Source: Aphrophora alni | Taxonomy: Eukaryota > Arthropoda > Insecta > Hemiptera > Aphrophoridae | NCBI GenBank assembly: GCA_963513935.1 | Contig: OY740768.1 | Coordinates: forward strand, 78,034,877-78,098,876 | Length of the DNA: 64,000 nucleotides | Direction of reading: 5' to 3' | In this document: piece after piece, positions 25,407 to 41,840 of the stretch | How the letters are laid out: each line of letters begins with the position of its first letter | How positions within the stretch are numbered: position 1 is the stretch's first letter | Program-made: the position numbers and the translations under genes | The notes under the pieces: generated by a model | Database searches by the model: none | Seen by the model: only the letters and a program-made list of their open reading frames with translations | What the model was told of the DNA's origin: nothing

Positions 25407-26035
25407 ATCAATTGTTAGGCAATTCTTATCTTATGTCAACAGTCCATAAATGTCCTTGTGGACTACTGGTTTCGACCTTTACTTGGCCATCTTCAGCTCC
25501 CTTACATCTTCTTTTTTCATTTATTTAATTTTTTTTATCCAATTTTGGATTTCTCCATGAAATTGCACTTTGAAAATTTTTATTTGTTATTAATACTTAC
25601 AAAACATGTACACAAACACTATAACATTTTAAAATAAATAACACTGTTTACACACAATACTAATTACGCACATTTAGTTCAGTATTAAGTCTATGTTAAG
25701 AAACTGGATTTAGTTCCATTTATAAAGAGTTAGCGGTCACTTTTAACATGCGTCCAGTTTGTTAACGTAGAATTATTACTGAACTAAATGTGCGTAAATT
25801 TTATTTTCTGTGCACAGTGTTATTTATTCAAAATTGTTATCGTGTTGTGTAAAGATTTTGTAAGGAGAAATAATAAACAATATATTTACGAAATCCAAAA
25901 TTGGGTGACTATAAAAATATAAAATAGAAGAGTGATGTCAGGGATCTGAAGATGACCAACTGGAAGTCGAAATCAGTAGTCCACTAGGACATTTAAGGAT
26001 TGTTGGCAAAAGTTACGAATAACCTAATAATTGAT
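25407..26035. mobile_element. Foldback element of about 629 bp
   Basis: The left part (25407 to about 25705) and the right part (about 25745 to 26035) are imperfect inverse copies along nearly their whole length. Matching blocks include GTGGACTACTG with its inverse, CCAATTTTGGATTTC, AATAAATAACACTGT and ACGCACATTTAGTTCAGTA. The unpaired centre is about 40 bp. Each arm carries CTGAAGATG, a short stem and TCGAAA, a motif also seen in tails of Penelope-like elements. No coding potential and no clear target duplication were found. Confidence 0.8.
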
Positions 26036-29000
26036 ATAAACATATGTTCAAAAAGCTTTGTTTTCTCTTTAGATTGTGTATTTGATTTTCTTTTAAAGAG
26101 ACATTGAGTCTACTTTATATAAAAACGTAGTACTAGCTTTTTACTTGTACGCCAAAAATCAAGACTGAATTCTACACATTTTAAAAATGACAACCGTCTA
26201 CTTTTTTTGTCAAAAACCTTGAAAATGTAAATCAAAATGTATAATAGATAAAATATTGTACAATTTTCTATAGGATAACGGATAAAATATGACAGAGTTA
26301 CCGATAAAAAGAAACAAACATAATATTTGTTTCAAAAGATATGCGTTTCATATAGTTGTGTTCATATTTCCTTTAACAATTTTGTTTATATTAGGAACAT
26401 TTTCTTCATGCCAGCACACTTATGGACTCATAAATTACTTTATCGGTTATTATTGATAAATAATTTTGAAGATGCTGTTATTCTCTAAATCGACATCAAT
26501 TTCTACATTTTATCTCTCCCAACCCAAAATTAAACCGTCCAAACGCTGAGCTGCATCTTAATTTTCAGTTTTCATTTACAAGCATACTCCCTCATGTACC
26601 TGTCTCTCTTCACCGTTCTAGATATGAAAAACGTCTCCCTACTTTTTACCATTTTAAAATTGTACATCCTCTGTCGACAAATATTTATATCATTAAATTA
26701 TCTTTTAGATTTTACTAGATGACAAATTTTACTATATTCGAAGGGACCCGGATACCGCAGATTACGTAGCAACCGTAACGGTTTACATCCTGACACACCC
26801 TGCCTAAATTAATAAACAAATAATACAAGCTAATAATTCAACATAATTATCAAAACTATTTATGTTAGAAACTACATGAATTGACATCCTAAAAACTATT
26901 TTACCGTGAGAGGATATAGTATTAAACAATAGCTCTTGAATGTGACATGGCAACAAAGGACTCTCCATTAATTATACGTGATGCAATAATTTTGCCTCTT
27001 AGGCAGTCGTCCCTTGATTTGAATGGCTCTCCGAACGTCTACGATTACTCCACCCACTTCAACAATCAACAACACAATTTCATTCTATTGCATCAGTAGG
27101 CTGAATTAGAGCAATATTTATTAATTCAATAACAATTTGTAATGAAAAAACAAAACGTAACAAACCATAGTTAAAGTAAATTTGAAAAATTATAATTTCT
27201 GAAGCAGTCATTATATAAATTTAATCAGGATCTATAAGTTAATTAATTGTAAACGGTCAAATAATTTGTATTGTTAATTAAAGTTTTAGATTAATTTAAA
27301 CCACTTCAAAGTATATACACCATATCTGCATCTCATGTTGCAACTTTCACCCATCTCTTCAACTTGACAATTGATTATGAAAAGATAATAAAAGAGAGAG
27401 TGGGGGGGGGGGGTTAAAGTATTTCCACCATTATTACGAGATAATCCACTAGAAACTTTGTCTTGCTTCCAATACATGACGGAAGTTCAACAATTTTGTA
27501 GCTTACTTCCTCTTAAAAGAACAAGTTTTCCTAATGGTGTTGACAGCTTGGGCTAAACTGTCTCAGCATCTGTGACTTCCTGACAAAATGTATTATCATA
27601 CCCCTTTCAAATAATTTATTTAAATGAGTTACGTTAACATAAAAAAAATAAAAAAAACTGATAAAATATTGTGAAAAAGCGAAGTAAACAAGTTCTCTGT
27701 AGATTTTCCTTCAGATTTTGTCCTGAGCAATCGATTATTTTAATTTTTATGATTTTTGTGGATTAAAATTACCTTAAAATTTCAATAGATAGTAAATTGC
27801 AATACAAATATTATAACAGGTGTTAATATTTATGTAATTTTAGAACTTTAAAACAAATACAGTAATATATGCGTTGTTCTATCCAACGGTAATGGTTTTT
27901 CAAAGTATCGCTTGGTTTCGGTGGAGATTTAGGGAGAAATAAGGACAGAGTTGGTTGATTAGCTAAAAATATAGGTGTTATGTGGCGATTGATGGGTCAT
28001 TCATTTAGCCTAGCCTGTTCCAAACACCCAACTTTTAATTCCAGGTGCTTGCCGTGTAGCTAGTTAATAGATGAAAAACGCGTGGTACAATCCGAAAAGA
28101 TATAATAAATATATATATTTTTTAAATTTGAATATTTATATTTTAAAAAAATGGGGCAGAGAGAACCATATAAGCCTTTGTTAGGAAAGTTTATGTTTAT
28201 AAGGTACATAAACATAATATTGTATTTAGGAAAAGTGGTGACCTGCTTCATTTATAACTGAATATAAATTGTCATTATGTAATAAAAGGTATGTTTAATT
28301 CTAAAAGTAAAACTAACATGTTATTTAAGTTTTGTTCTTAATTTGCACCAAAATTATTGAATAAGTCCGGATATAATATAGTCATGTGTCAAAGAGAATG
28401 CTTTTCCAAAGTATTTTTTTAAAATGCCTAATAGACATAGAGTAGGTCGATGCTCTGTGGTTAATAAATCTCAGTGATAATTTTCATTGTTAATTTGTGT
28501 TTATTTTTTGTGTTTTAATTCCAGGTTATTATATTAATTATTATTGTTTTTAATGTATATATAATTGATTAAGGTTGAATAAATATTTTTGTGATTTTTC
28601 GTCATTGTGGTAATCAATAACGTTGAAGCTCCAAAAAAATTTTAAGTTATAAAAAAGATTCGTTTAAACAAAATTGTATATAATTTTAGCTGTGGTGGCC
28701 TGTGAAATAGTAAAACCCATTAACTTATTTTCTTTCTTTTTCTTCTTATCAAAAGATGGTAACTTTTAAAACGGACTGTTAACCCAAGAGTTACCAAATT
28801 TGATTTTTTTTTGTATTTTGTTGTTGTTATCGCTGTTGTAAACTTTAGAAAATAAATGAGTAATAAAAAAAATATTATAAAATACGTAAGAGACAAGCTG
28901 TATTCTAGTATCACTTGACGCCTATATACGAGTACATAATTAGATTATTGCTAAGACCTTTCACTGGAACGTCGTAAACATTTATCACACATTGTATTAA

Positions 29001-32000
29001 AATAAACGTCACTTTATTAATATTTTTGAATTATTATTATTATTATGAAAATTGAATTTGTAAAAATAACTGTTTATACTACTTGGTACAGTGGATTTTA
29101 TTATCTATGTCGGTGTTATGTTGTAATTTTTCCGCCCGCTCGGTTCAGTAAAAATATCATTGCTGGCATTGACTAAGTAATGACACTATTATTGATGGTT
29201 GGGCACCTATCAAGACCTGTAATAATGTACTTTAACTTAAATCTTTCTAGACGTTATATTTATCTTGACAGGAACCTGCACACAACCTCTTGGATCAGAA
29301 ATGGATATATTTGAATAGATCTTAGCTCTAGGTTAACTTTGGTACCATCAAAAAATAGTTTAGAAACTTCAGAAATATGTTGACATCCATATAATGTAAA
29401 AAACTATTAAAAACTCACCTAAAGTTGAATTCTAGATGCTACTACTATACTTGACACTAATAAATACGTTGATATGTAACTATTATGTTCTAGGAATATT
29501 CTCATTTGCCTTTCTTTTGTGTAACTTATGACTCCAAGAAATACTTCTATAATTTAAACTATCTCCCTTTTAACCAATAACCACTCTTTTGACCCTTTCT
29601 AGGAGTACTGGTCGTGTTTTAAATAAAACATAACCTAAATTAATAACTGAGCTATTAGAAAATTCTCTTATAACTCATTTTAGTATTTCGTTTGTTTGTG
29701 CGACATTCAAAGAACAGAGCGCTATACAGATGAAAGATAATGGATGACAGGATTCACATAAATACATTTTATGTCAATAACATAATAACTAAACAATAAA
29801 TGATAACACAGAATAGGTTAAAGGAATAAAAGCTTCCTAAACGTATTATGATGTGTCAATTAGTATTCTTCTATTGTTTTTTTAGCCGAACTAAGTCGAT
29901 AGTAATCGTGTGATATATGTCTAGTTTTAGTTTTTATTTTATTTATATGTTTAATTTCCTATCCAGAGTGTTTAATCTTCGATATATTTTGCAATGTTTA
30001 AATTCACCGCAATAAAAGTAGATGGTTAATGAAATTGCTTGCAACAACGGAAACTCCTTGACATTATCTCAAGTGTAACAATTTTCTTTCTTTATTTAAT
30101 TAAACTGAAATTGTGTGTAGATTTATCAGTCTCCTGTGACATGAACATTTAGAGATAAAAAGTAATGTATATCGTAGTTGACTGAGTAAAGCGAGGACCT
30201 GCTTAAACTCAACCATTTGGTATTTCGTGGGCATGTTTATTTGTTTGTGTGTTTGTTACGTAATTATCTCCAAACGCGTCCATCAATCGTTACACAATTT
30301 ATGTGTGACTTGTTATAAAATTATTAATATCGCACCTCTTTCCAAGTTAAAGGCTCCTCTTAGTTTGCACAGAATTATTAGTTTTAATATTTTTCAATAC
30401 TTATTGTCTCACTGAATATCATTGATTGAAAAAATATAGCCAGTGCCGGTTTGTATCATCATAAGTCATTTTTAGTGTACGAGTAGGTCCAAGTATTTTT
30501 AATTGGTAGGTAAAAGTGTAGGTACAAGGCGAGTAGAGTCTATTTTATTTTTGACGGGCCGCCATTTCGGATATGGTTAACAAAGGAATTTTCATTTTCA
30601 CCACTTTTATTCTTTATTAAGACTTTTTATTTGTCATTTTTCGTTTAAGATCTTTTAGCTCACCTCCCCCAAACTTTATTTTTAAGGGACAGGTGAAAAC
30701 GTCCCATATGCCAAATATTATCTTCATTTTTCTTATAAACACAAGCCAAAGGAAATATGTGTACTTGCACTTGTTTAAGACTTATGAAGGGGTGGGGTGG
30801 GGGTTTAGTATATTTATCGGTATATTTGTGGTTTTTATAAATACTGTTGTTTTAATATTATTTGTATCGAGATGCTTTAAAGATCGAAGTTAATGTAGAT
30901 GCGAATGTCAGCTAAGTACTACTATCAAATTGCATGCTGACTACGTTTTATAATTTGTAAATACGGTAAGTTAAAAACTCAATGTTTCTCTGCAAACAAC
31001 TTGTGTAAGTTATATAAAATTACGTACAATACTTTTTTACGAAATTCATAAGAATCTGTAAAATAAACCAGATGGGGCGATTAGAAAAGTTTTCTTAAGT
31101 GTGACAGGAAACACAGCAAACTGAACACTATCTACATCATACTGAGGTTTGAAACGGTGTTCTTGTTGTTTCTGTATTAGAGAAATGCATTTTGATGGGT
31201 TTTAATATGAATAATTAACATAATAGAAGTGTTTGTGGCTGACATTGTTGTGGTGTTATTGTCCTCGCGTCAATCATTTCCCTTTAGGCACAATGTAATT
31301 AATCACAGGGTTATTGTTTACAACGGTCTTTGTTGTGTTTGGCCAAACCCATTTACAAAATTAACGATAACAGTAAAATAAGGCTAAACACTTAACTAAG
31401 CTTTTTTTTTGTTACACGCGTTGGAAATGAATAACTATATGTTTTGTGAAATGAACAATAAAAGTAATTTTGAATAAAAAAAGAGTTGATCACTTGTGTA
31501 ATTTATTTCATCAACTAAATACTTTTCCACCAAGAAAAATATACTTGTTTCAGTTAATCAAAGCATTCACAAACATGAAATCATATATTCCTTAATCGTG
31601 ACCAATGAAGTATTGCTATGTCAACTTCAGGAACCAATGCCACTTAGGTTAACTTTGTTTTAACAATTTTTCTTTTATAATGAACCTAACTTTTATTTTA
31701 AGTTGATAGCCTTTTAAGTAAAGATAAATAATTCCAAAAAGAAATTCATGACAATGACTAAATATTTGCTCATTTCAATCGGTAAAATTGAACAAATATT
31801 AAGACTTACAACTTGATTTATTGTGTACATGTTGACTTGTGTGTGTGTGATTTTTATAGTATGTACATACATTCAGAGAAAGGTATGTATGATATATTTA
31901 AATTGTATTTTTCTTTTTATGCTGTTAGAAGAGTTATAGTTATAATTATACAATTATACTATAACATTTATCAATATTGTATGTACACAACTAATAATCT

Positions 32001-32220
32001 CATGACTTATGTTGTTTGTGTTTTCTTAATTGTTAGCATCCCTATGCAGACATTGCTTAGGGGTAAAAAATTTATTTTAATAATATTTTTTTGGTTTTTA
32101 ATTTTAGTTTTATAGTAGTTTTATAATTTATTATTATTGTTTAGAGTAGTTTCGTTTTTTTTACGTTTTGTTTATAAATTATTGAGGTGTATAGTTTTTT
32201 AGTACTATAATTATTACTAT
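26036..32220. other. Long AT-rich stretch, no gene recognised
   Basis: Only scattered short open frames, a G-run at about 27402-27413 and simple AT-rich sequence are seen. A 49-codon open stretch after a CAG near 26565 has no supporting family. No RNA gene or intact mobile element is recognised. Confidence 0.5.
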
Positions 32221-32231
32221 CTGATAACACA

Positions 32232-34935
<2,704 letters not shown>

Positions 34936-34937
34936 AG

Positions 34938-34955
34938 TGGCGCCCAACGTGGGGC
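34938..34955 (+). promoter_or_regulatory. Primer-binding site for tRNA-Lys1,2
   Basis: TGGCGCCCAACGTGGGGC lies two bases after the 5' LTR and is complementary over 18 nt to the 3' end of animal tRNA-Lys with CCA. This primer choice is known from foamy viruses and some Ty3/gypsy elements. Confidence 0.92.
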
Positions 34956-35098
34956 TCGAAAGTAACCAAACAAAAAATTGTTAAAATTACTTTAGGGTTG
35001 AAAACGAACAGCTTAAATTCATTAAAATCAAAATTAAAACTTAAAACTTAAAAAAAAAATAAACAGTAGTAAACCTAATAAATAAATCTAAATAAAAA

Positions 35099-36151
35099 AT
35101 GGCAGCTCCGAAAGAAACAGAAACGGAAATGCAGAAGTTCATGAGATATTTCCAGGCGAAAGAAAAAGAACGCGAAGCTAGGGAAGAGGCAGATAAAAAA
35201 GAACGCGAATCGGAGAGGAAAAAAGAGAAAAAAGAACGCGAAGCTAGGGAATTAGAAAGGGAGACTAGGGAAAACGAAGAGAAAAGGGAACGCGAAGCGA
35301 AAGAAAGAGAACGCGAAGCAAGGGAGTTAGAGGAAAAAAGAGAACGCGAAGCTAGGGAATTAGCACGCGAAGAAAGCGAACAAGCGAGTAGGGAAGAACT
35401 CTTACAAGCTGTAGGTGGTTTAGGAGAAGATGTAAAGAGAAATTTTGAAGCAATTCAAAATAGAGTCGGAAATTGCGAAGACGAAATAGTCGTTTTGAAA
35501 GGGGAAATTCAGGAAATAGGGGAAACAATTAAAGGACAGGATGACAAAATTAAACAAAATAAAGTTAATTGCGAAACGTTAAGCAAAAATATAAAATCGT
35601 TAGAAACCAAAATGAGACAGACAAGTATAGGGCAAAGTTTAGTAGGGGCTGGGAGAAGCGTAGTATACGTACAACCCGGTGCAGCAGGAAATAAAACTGT
35701 CGAATTTTGGGGAAGTTCTAAAGAAAGTCCAATGAAATTTCTAGCCGAAATAGAAGAGATTTTCATGGAAATCGATCCACAATTAGACGAAGGGGAGAAA
35801 TTAAAAATCGTGGAACGACACATAAAATGGCCGGTAATAGAATGGTGGAACGTAATAAAAGATAATAAAGATAGATACGGACAATTTAGGGTTAAATTTA
35901 TAAAAAATTATTGGGGATATCAAGCCCAGCAACATATCCGAAATTTAATTGAAAACGGACAATATCGTGATACAGGATATATGTCAAGAGTTAATTATTT
36001 TTGCAAAATGGTGGCTAAAGGACAATATCTTGATCCACCAATCCCAGAAAAATTTATGATTAATAGAATCATGAGACATTTTGAACAAAAGGTACAATTT
36101 GCGAGTATAGGAAGTCATAAAGTCATAGCGAAACCGTTGAAAGCGCGATAG
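35099..36151 (+). CDS. gag: Gag-like structural protein, frameshifted near its end
   Basis: This 350-codon frame starts with the first ATG after the leader. Residues about 10-100 are an extreme Glu/Arg/Lys-rich coiled coil with repeated REARE motifs. Residues about 105-175 form a second heptad-like region. From about 205 to 340 there is a capsid-like domain with VEFWGSSKE, a WW pair near 252, a NYWGYQAQQHIR segment and LDPPIPEKFM, as in retrotransposon Gag. No zinc knuckle is present. The true C-terminal part lies in the next frame (to 36390). The switch coincides with an 8-bp tandem duplication at 36112-36127, so the last 10 or so residues here are out of frame. The role would be particle assembly. 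Confidence 0.85.
   Translation: MAAPKETETEMQKFMRYFQAKEKEREAREEADKKERESERKKEKKEREARELERETRENEEKREREAKEREREARELEEKREREARELAREESEQASREELLQAVGGLGEDVKRNFEAIQNRVGNCEDEIVVLKGEIQEIGETIKGQDDKIKQNKVNCETLSKNIKSLETKMRQTSIGQSLVGAGRSVVYVQPGAAGNKTVEFWGSSKESPMKFLAEIEEIFMEIDPQLDEGEKLKIVERHIKWPVIEWWNVIKDNKDRYGQFRVKFIKNYWGYQAQQHIRNLIENGQYRDTGYMSRVNYFCKMVAKGQYLDPPIPEKFMINRIMRHFEQKVQFASIGSHKVIAKPLKAR
36112..36127 (+). repeat. 8-bp tandem duplication disrupting gag
   Basis: AAGTCATA occurs twice, back to back. Eight extra bases shift reading by the amount needed to separate the Gag body from its C-terminal segment. Confidence 0.75.
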
Positions 36152-36390
36152 AATTTCTTAGAACGTTTGAAACGATGGAAGGCGAACCACGTAGGGAAAA
36201 TCGAGAAGAAAGACCAGCGTATAAGGGGAACCTTGATAGGAAAATGGCAGGAGCCATGGACTCTCAAACCTATCCTAGAACACCTAACCTTAGATCCTAT
36301 GGGAATAGACCGCAAACAAACCAAAACCAAAGTAACCAAAAACCCAATCCTACACTACCTAACAATCCGAGACCCAGTCCAAAAAACTAG
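36121..36390 (+). pseudogene. gag: Displaced C-terminal segment of Gag
   Basis: This frame opens after a stop at 36118 and continues the Gag pattern with ESAIEFLRTFETMEGEP. It then has an Arg-rich stretch and an Asn/Pro/Gln-rich tail (NQNQSNQKPNPTLPNNPR), ending at TAG 36388-36390. It has no start codon of its own that fits the domain. It is separated from the main Gag frame by the duplication. The last two sense codons form the second part of a slippery heptamer, so this segment would normally feed ribosomes into the protease frame. Confidence 0.7.
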
Positions 36391-37937
36391 GTTATAAGGT
36401 CCCGGAAAAAAGCAAAAGAAAACGGTTACAGGCAAAGACAGGATTCGGGGCCGCAGATCAAAATGTAAAAAATAAAATCAAAACAGAGAAACCTTTAGAA
36501 AACTTTTCAAAAATTAAAAATCCAACATTAAAATCAGTAGGGAAATTACAAAACATTTCATGCGATATTAGGGAAGAGTTAATGACAGAAGGCGAAAATA
36601 TCAACATTCAAACAAAATTATTAGAAAAATGTCCGGAAATAAACGTCAAAATTCATCAAACAAATATAAAAGTAGACACGGGAGCGCAGTGGTCGTGTAT
36701 ACAAGCTGAATATTTGGAGGAGTTAAAAAGACGAGGAAACAAAATTTTAGAATTACCAGTTTATAACGTCGAAGTAGTAACAGCCATTAAACAGAAAAAA
36801 CAAAGAGTTTCAAAACAAGTATCAATACCCGTGCAATTTAACGACAGAGTAGTAGATATAAATTTTCTGGTAGTACCAAAGTTAACTAGTTTAGGTATAT
36901 TAGGATGTAATAGCCTATTCGAGTTAAACGCGAAAATTAATATGGAGGAAAAATACGTAATAATAAATGTAGAAGGGGAAAACAGAAAAATAAATTTCAT
37001 CGAAGAAGCTAAAAAAGTAACTTCAAAAACCAATCTATTAAATAGATTGGACATAGAACAACCGTCAGCTAAAATCTGTGTACGGAAATTGCGAAATCAA
37101 AGTAGCAATATAGGAGGTCCAAATACTATAATGCGAGCGAATGGGGCGTTATATGTTACTACATTACCCAGTGTAGAAGTAAAAAACGAGGGTACCGAAC
37201 GTGACCAAGCCGAACGTGACAAAGGGGGAGAAAATACCAGAATTGACCAAACAGGACGTGTAAACAACAAACGTGACGGGAGGAAAGAAAAAACCGAAGC
37301 CGACAACATCGAACGAGACAATACAGGAAGGAACAGGAGAAGGGAAAACTTAGAGAGGGGAAGGGAGGTTGAACTCAAAGGAAAACAGGAGATAAACCTT
37401 AGAAACCAAAACACGGTCGAAAGGAAGATGCCAATTCAAGGAAGGAACTTTAAAATCCAAAAAGAGATTAAAAGTGGAGCAACCTATCCAAGAAGAAGCA
37501 GGAAGAAGAGCGAAGCGAGCGAGAAAAGGGAAGAACTATATCCAAAAAAGCTTCAGAGTCGTGAGTTATTCGTACAAGGGTTAAGCCAAGTCGTCGTAAA
37601 TAAAGAAGTAAGTCTTAAGCACCAAATACAAAATGGAGACCACGCAAAAATGAAGGGATCACTGGTAAACATACCTAAGTTCGAATTGAGCTTAATTCCA
37701 AAAGGGGAGTCCAGTAGTCAATCAAACCCAAACCTGAATAAGTTAGGAGCGAACGAAACAAAAAAGTTCAAAAATCGAGAGGTAACCAAAAAGGTTAAAT
37801 TCAAAACAAAATTAAAGCATAGTCAAAAAAGGAAGGGGAAAAATAAATTTAAGTTAAAAAGGAAGGGAAACGTATTCGTAAAACTAAAAATAAAAAATAA
37901 ACCAACGGTAAAGTTAAAAACTAGAAATAAAGGTTAG
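36363..37937 (+). CDS. pro: Retropepsin followed by a Lys-rich tail
   Basis: The frame is open from 36363, overlapping the Gag C-terminal frame. The first ATG is at 36582, giving 451 residues. Numbered from that ATG, the catalytic D-T-G-A is at residues 32-35 (IKVDTGAQWSCIQ) and the second conserved hydrophobic-G motif (LGILGCNSL) is near 103-112. This is the layout of single-domain retroviral-type aspartic proteases, which work as dimers to cut Gag. About residues 200-451 are a low-complexity Arg/Lys/Glu/Asn tail, very basic near the end (KRKGKNKFKLKRKG), with no reverse-transcriptase YxDD box, RNase H or integrase motifs. Translation is probably by -1 frameshifting from Gag. Confidence 0.8.
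   Translation, partial: QSETQSKKLGYKVPEKSKRKRLQAKTGFGAADQNVKNKIKTEKPLENFSKIKNPTLKSVGKLQNISCDIREELMTEGENINIQTKLLEKCPEINVKIHQTNIKVDTGAQWSCIQAEYLEELKRRGNKILELPVYNVEVVTAIKQKKQRVSKQVSIPVQFNDRVVDINFLVVPKLTSLGILGCNSLFELNAKINMEEKYVIINVEGENRKINFIEEAKKVTSKTNLLNRLDIEQPSAKICVRKLRNQSSNIGGPNTIMRANGALYVTTLPSVEVKNEGTERDQAERDKGGENTRIDQTGRVNNKRDGRKEKTEADNIERDNTGRNRRRENLERGREVELKGKQEINLRNQNTVERKMPIQGRNFKIQKEIKSGATYPRRSRKKSEASEKREELYPKKLQSRELFVQGLSQVVVNKEVSLKHQIQNGDHAKMKGSLVNIPKFELSLIPKGESSSQSNPNLNKLGANETKKFKNREVTKKVKFKTKLKHSQKRKGKNKFKLKRKGNVFVKLKIKNKPTVKLKTRNKG
36381..36452 (+). promoter_or_regulatory. -1 ribosomal frameshift signal
   Basis: The heptamer A AAA AAC (36381-36387) is in the correct phase of the Gag C-terminal frame and is followed at once by TAG. 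Ten bases after the heptamer, 36398-36406 (GGTCCCGGA) can pair with 36444-36452 (TTCGGGGCC), nine pairs including two G-U. Slippage by one base enters the protease frame, open from 36363. The same heptamer is used at the gag-pro junction of some retroviruses. The stem could be part of a pseudoknot. It is untested. Confidence 0.75.
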
Positions 37938-38731
37938 GATAGTAAAATAATAGTAAACATAAAGTAGAATAGGTAAATTCGTAAATTCATAATCATAAAC
38001 ATCGTCCATAATAATATGTAATAAATCCAAAAGGAATAAAGTTCAGAATAAATCGCAACGGTAGATAAAAACCAGCTGTTTCGATAAAAGCGAGGGGGAG
38101 AATTGGGACAAGTTGCGTAGGTCAGGTACTAAATAAACAAGCATCCGGAAGACATGAATATTGTACAGTAATTAAGGTAGAGAGGGGTTCTTTCGTTATA
38201 TCGATAACGGAAACAAGAAATGTCAACATTCAAAGGAATTTCAATCTGTTACTTGGCGTAATCTAACCTAGCGCGAAATCAATTAAAAGTAAGGATGGCT
38301 TGATTTATGTAACTTACCCTAGTGCAAAAGTGATTAAATTTGTGTCAAAATTTATAAATTTAAAAAAGTTAGGATAAAGTGTAAATGTGTATAACTATGT
38401 ATAATCATGCTAAATAGACTGTTTCAGATGAAAGGGAGACGAAATGAACTATCGAACATGAAAAATATATATGTATTTGTATAAAATAAGGATTGTTTTC
38501 ATATGAATATGTCATGTTTATTACCATGTTTTTGAAAAATATATATGTCACCAATTAATCATTTATGTTAGAAATAGGATTGTTTTATAGATAGTAAGTT
38601 TTCATGTTATATAGATAATTATGTTTTTTAAATAGAAAGGAAGTAAATATGTAAAGAGAATAGAAAAATTTAAGGAACATAAAATTTTAAAATCTAAAAA
38701 AGGAATTTTAATGTCAAAATTTTAAGTTTTT
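37938..38731 (+). other. Non-coding 3' part of the retrotransposon
   Basis: About 800 bp with no long open frame, AT-rich, where polymerase and integrase genes would be expected in a full element. A purine run at 38086-38102 (AAAAGCGAGGGGGAGAA) looks like a second polypurine tract. Confidence 0.6.
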
Positions 38732-38743
38732 GAGAGGGGAATT
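38732..38743 (+). promoter_or_regulatory. Polypurine tract
   Basis: GAGAGGGGAATT directly precedes the 3' LTR and fits the plus-strand primer of LTR elements. Confidence 0.8.
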
Positions 38744-41520
<2,777 letters not shown>

Positions 41521-41571
41521 CAGTGTAAGTAAACTCCACATATAAAGAAAATTAAGACATTCTGATTATAT

Positions 41572-41840
41572 TTAATACATCGGAATTATACCTTTTGCCA
41601 TTTCCCTCTTAACGATTTTTGTCACTCCTCTATAGGCTGTATCCTCTCCCATCACCGTCCGACCTGGATAGTCGTTAGATCTTATAGTTTTTTTTATTAA
41701 ACTCTTCCAAACTCTCCAAGTTTTCTCTTCTATTCCGTATAACCTAGCACAGTTTCTTTCAAATTTAATAGTGTTTTTTATTTGGTAGATCCCCTTGATT
41801 TCACCCATCTCATAGAGTAATATAGTTTCCTTAAAACACT
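41572..41840 (-). CDS. Candidate terminal exon, unknown product
   Basis: On the minus strand a good acceptor (pyrimidine-rich TTATCTTCGTTTTATACAG) is followed by two bases and 88 open codons plus a stop at 41572. The product has CFKETILLYEMGEIKGIYQ, then IKFERNCARLYGIEEKTW, and ends IVKREMAKGIIPMY. Composition is that of a normal soluble, slightly basic protein. A frame this long is unlikely by chance in this DNA. I recognise no family, and it could also be a piece of an unknown mobile element. No upstream exon was identified. The stop lies about 50 bp from the microsatellite. Confidence 0.4.

Noticed and set aside
37097..37414. Minus-strand frames opposite gag and pro
   Set aside because: Shadow frames of the Lys/Arg/Glu-rich retrotransposon proteins.
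38053..38102. A second LTR start suggested by GCAACGGT and a purine-rich run
   Set aside because: The bases after it do not match the LTR; only the short words coincide.
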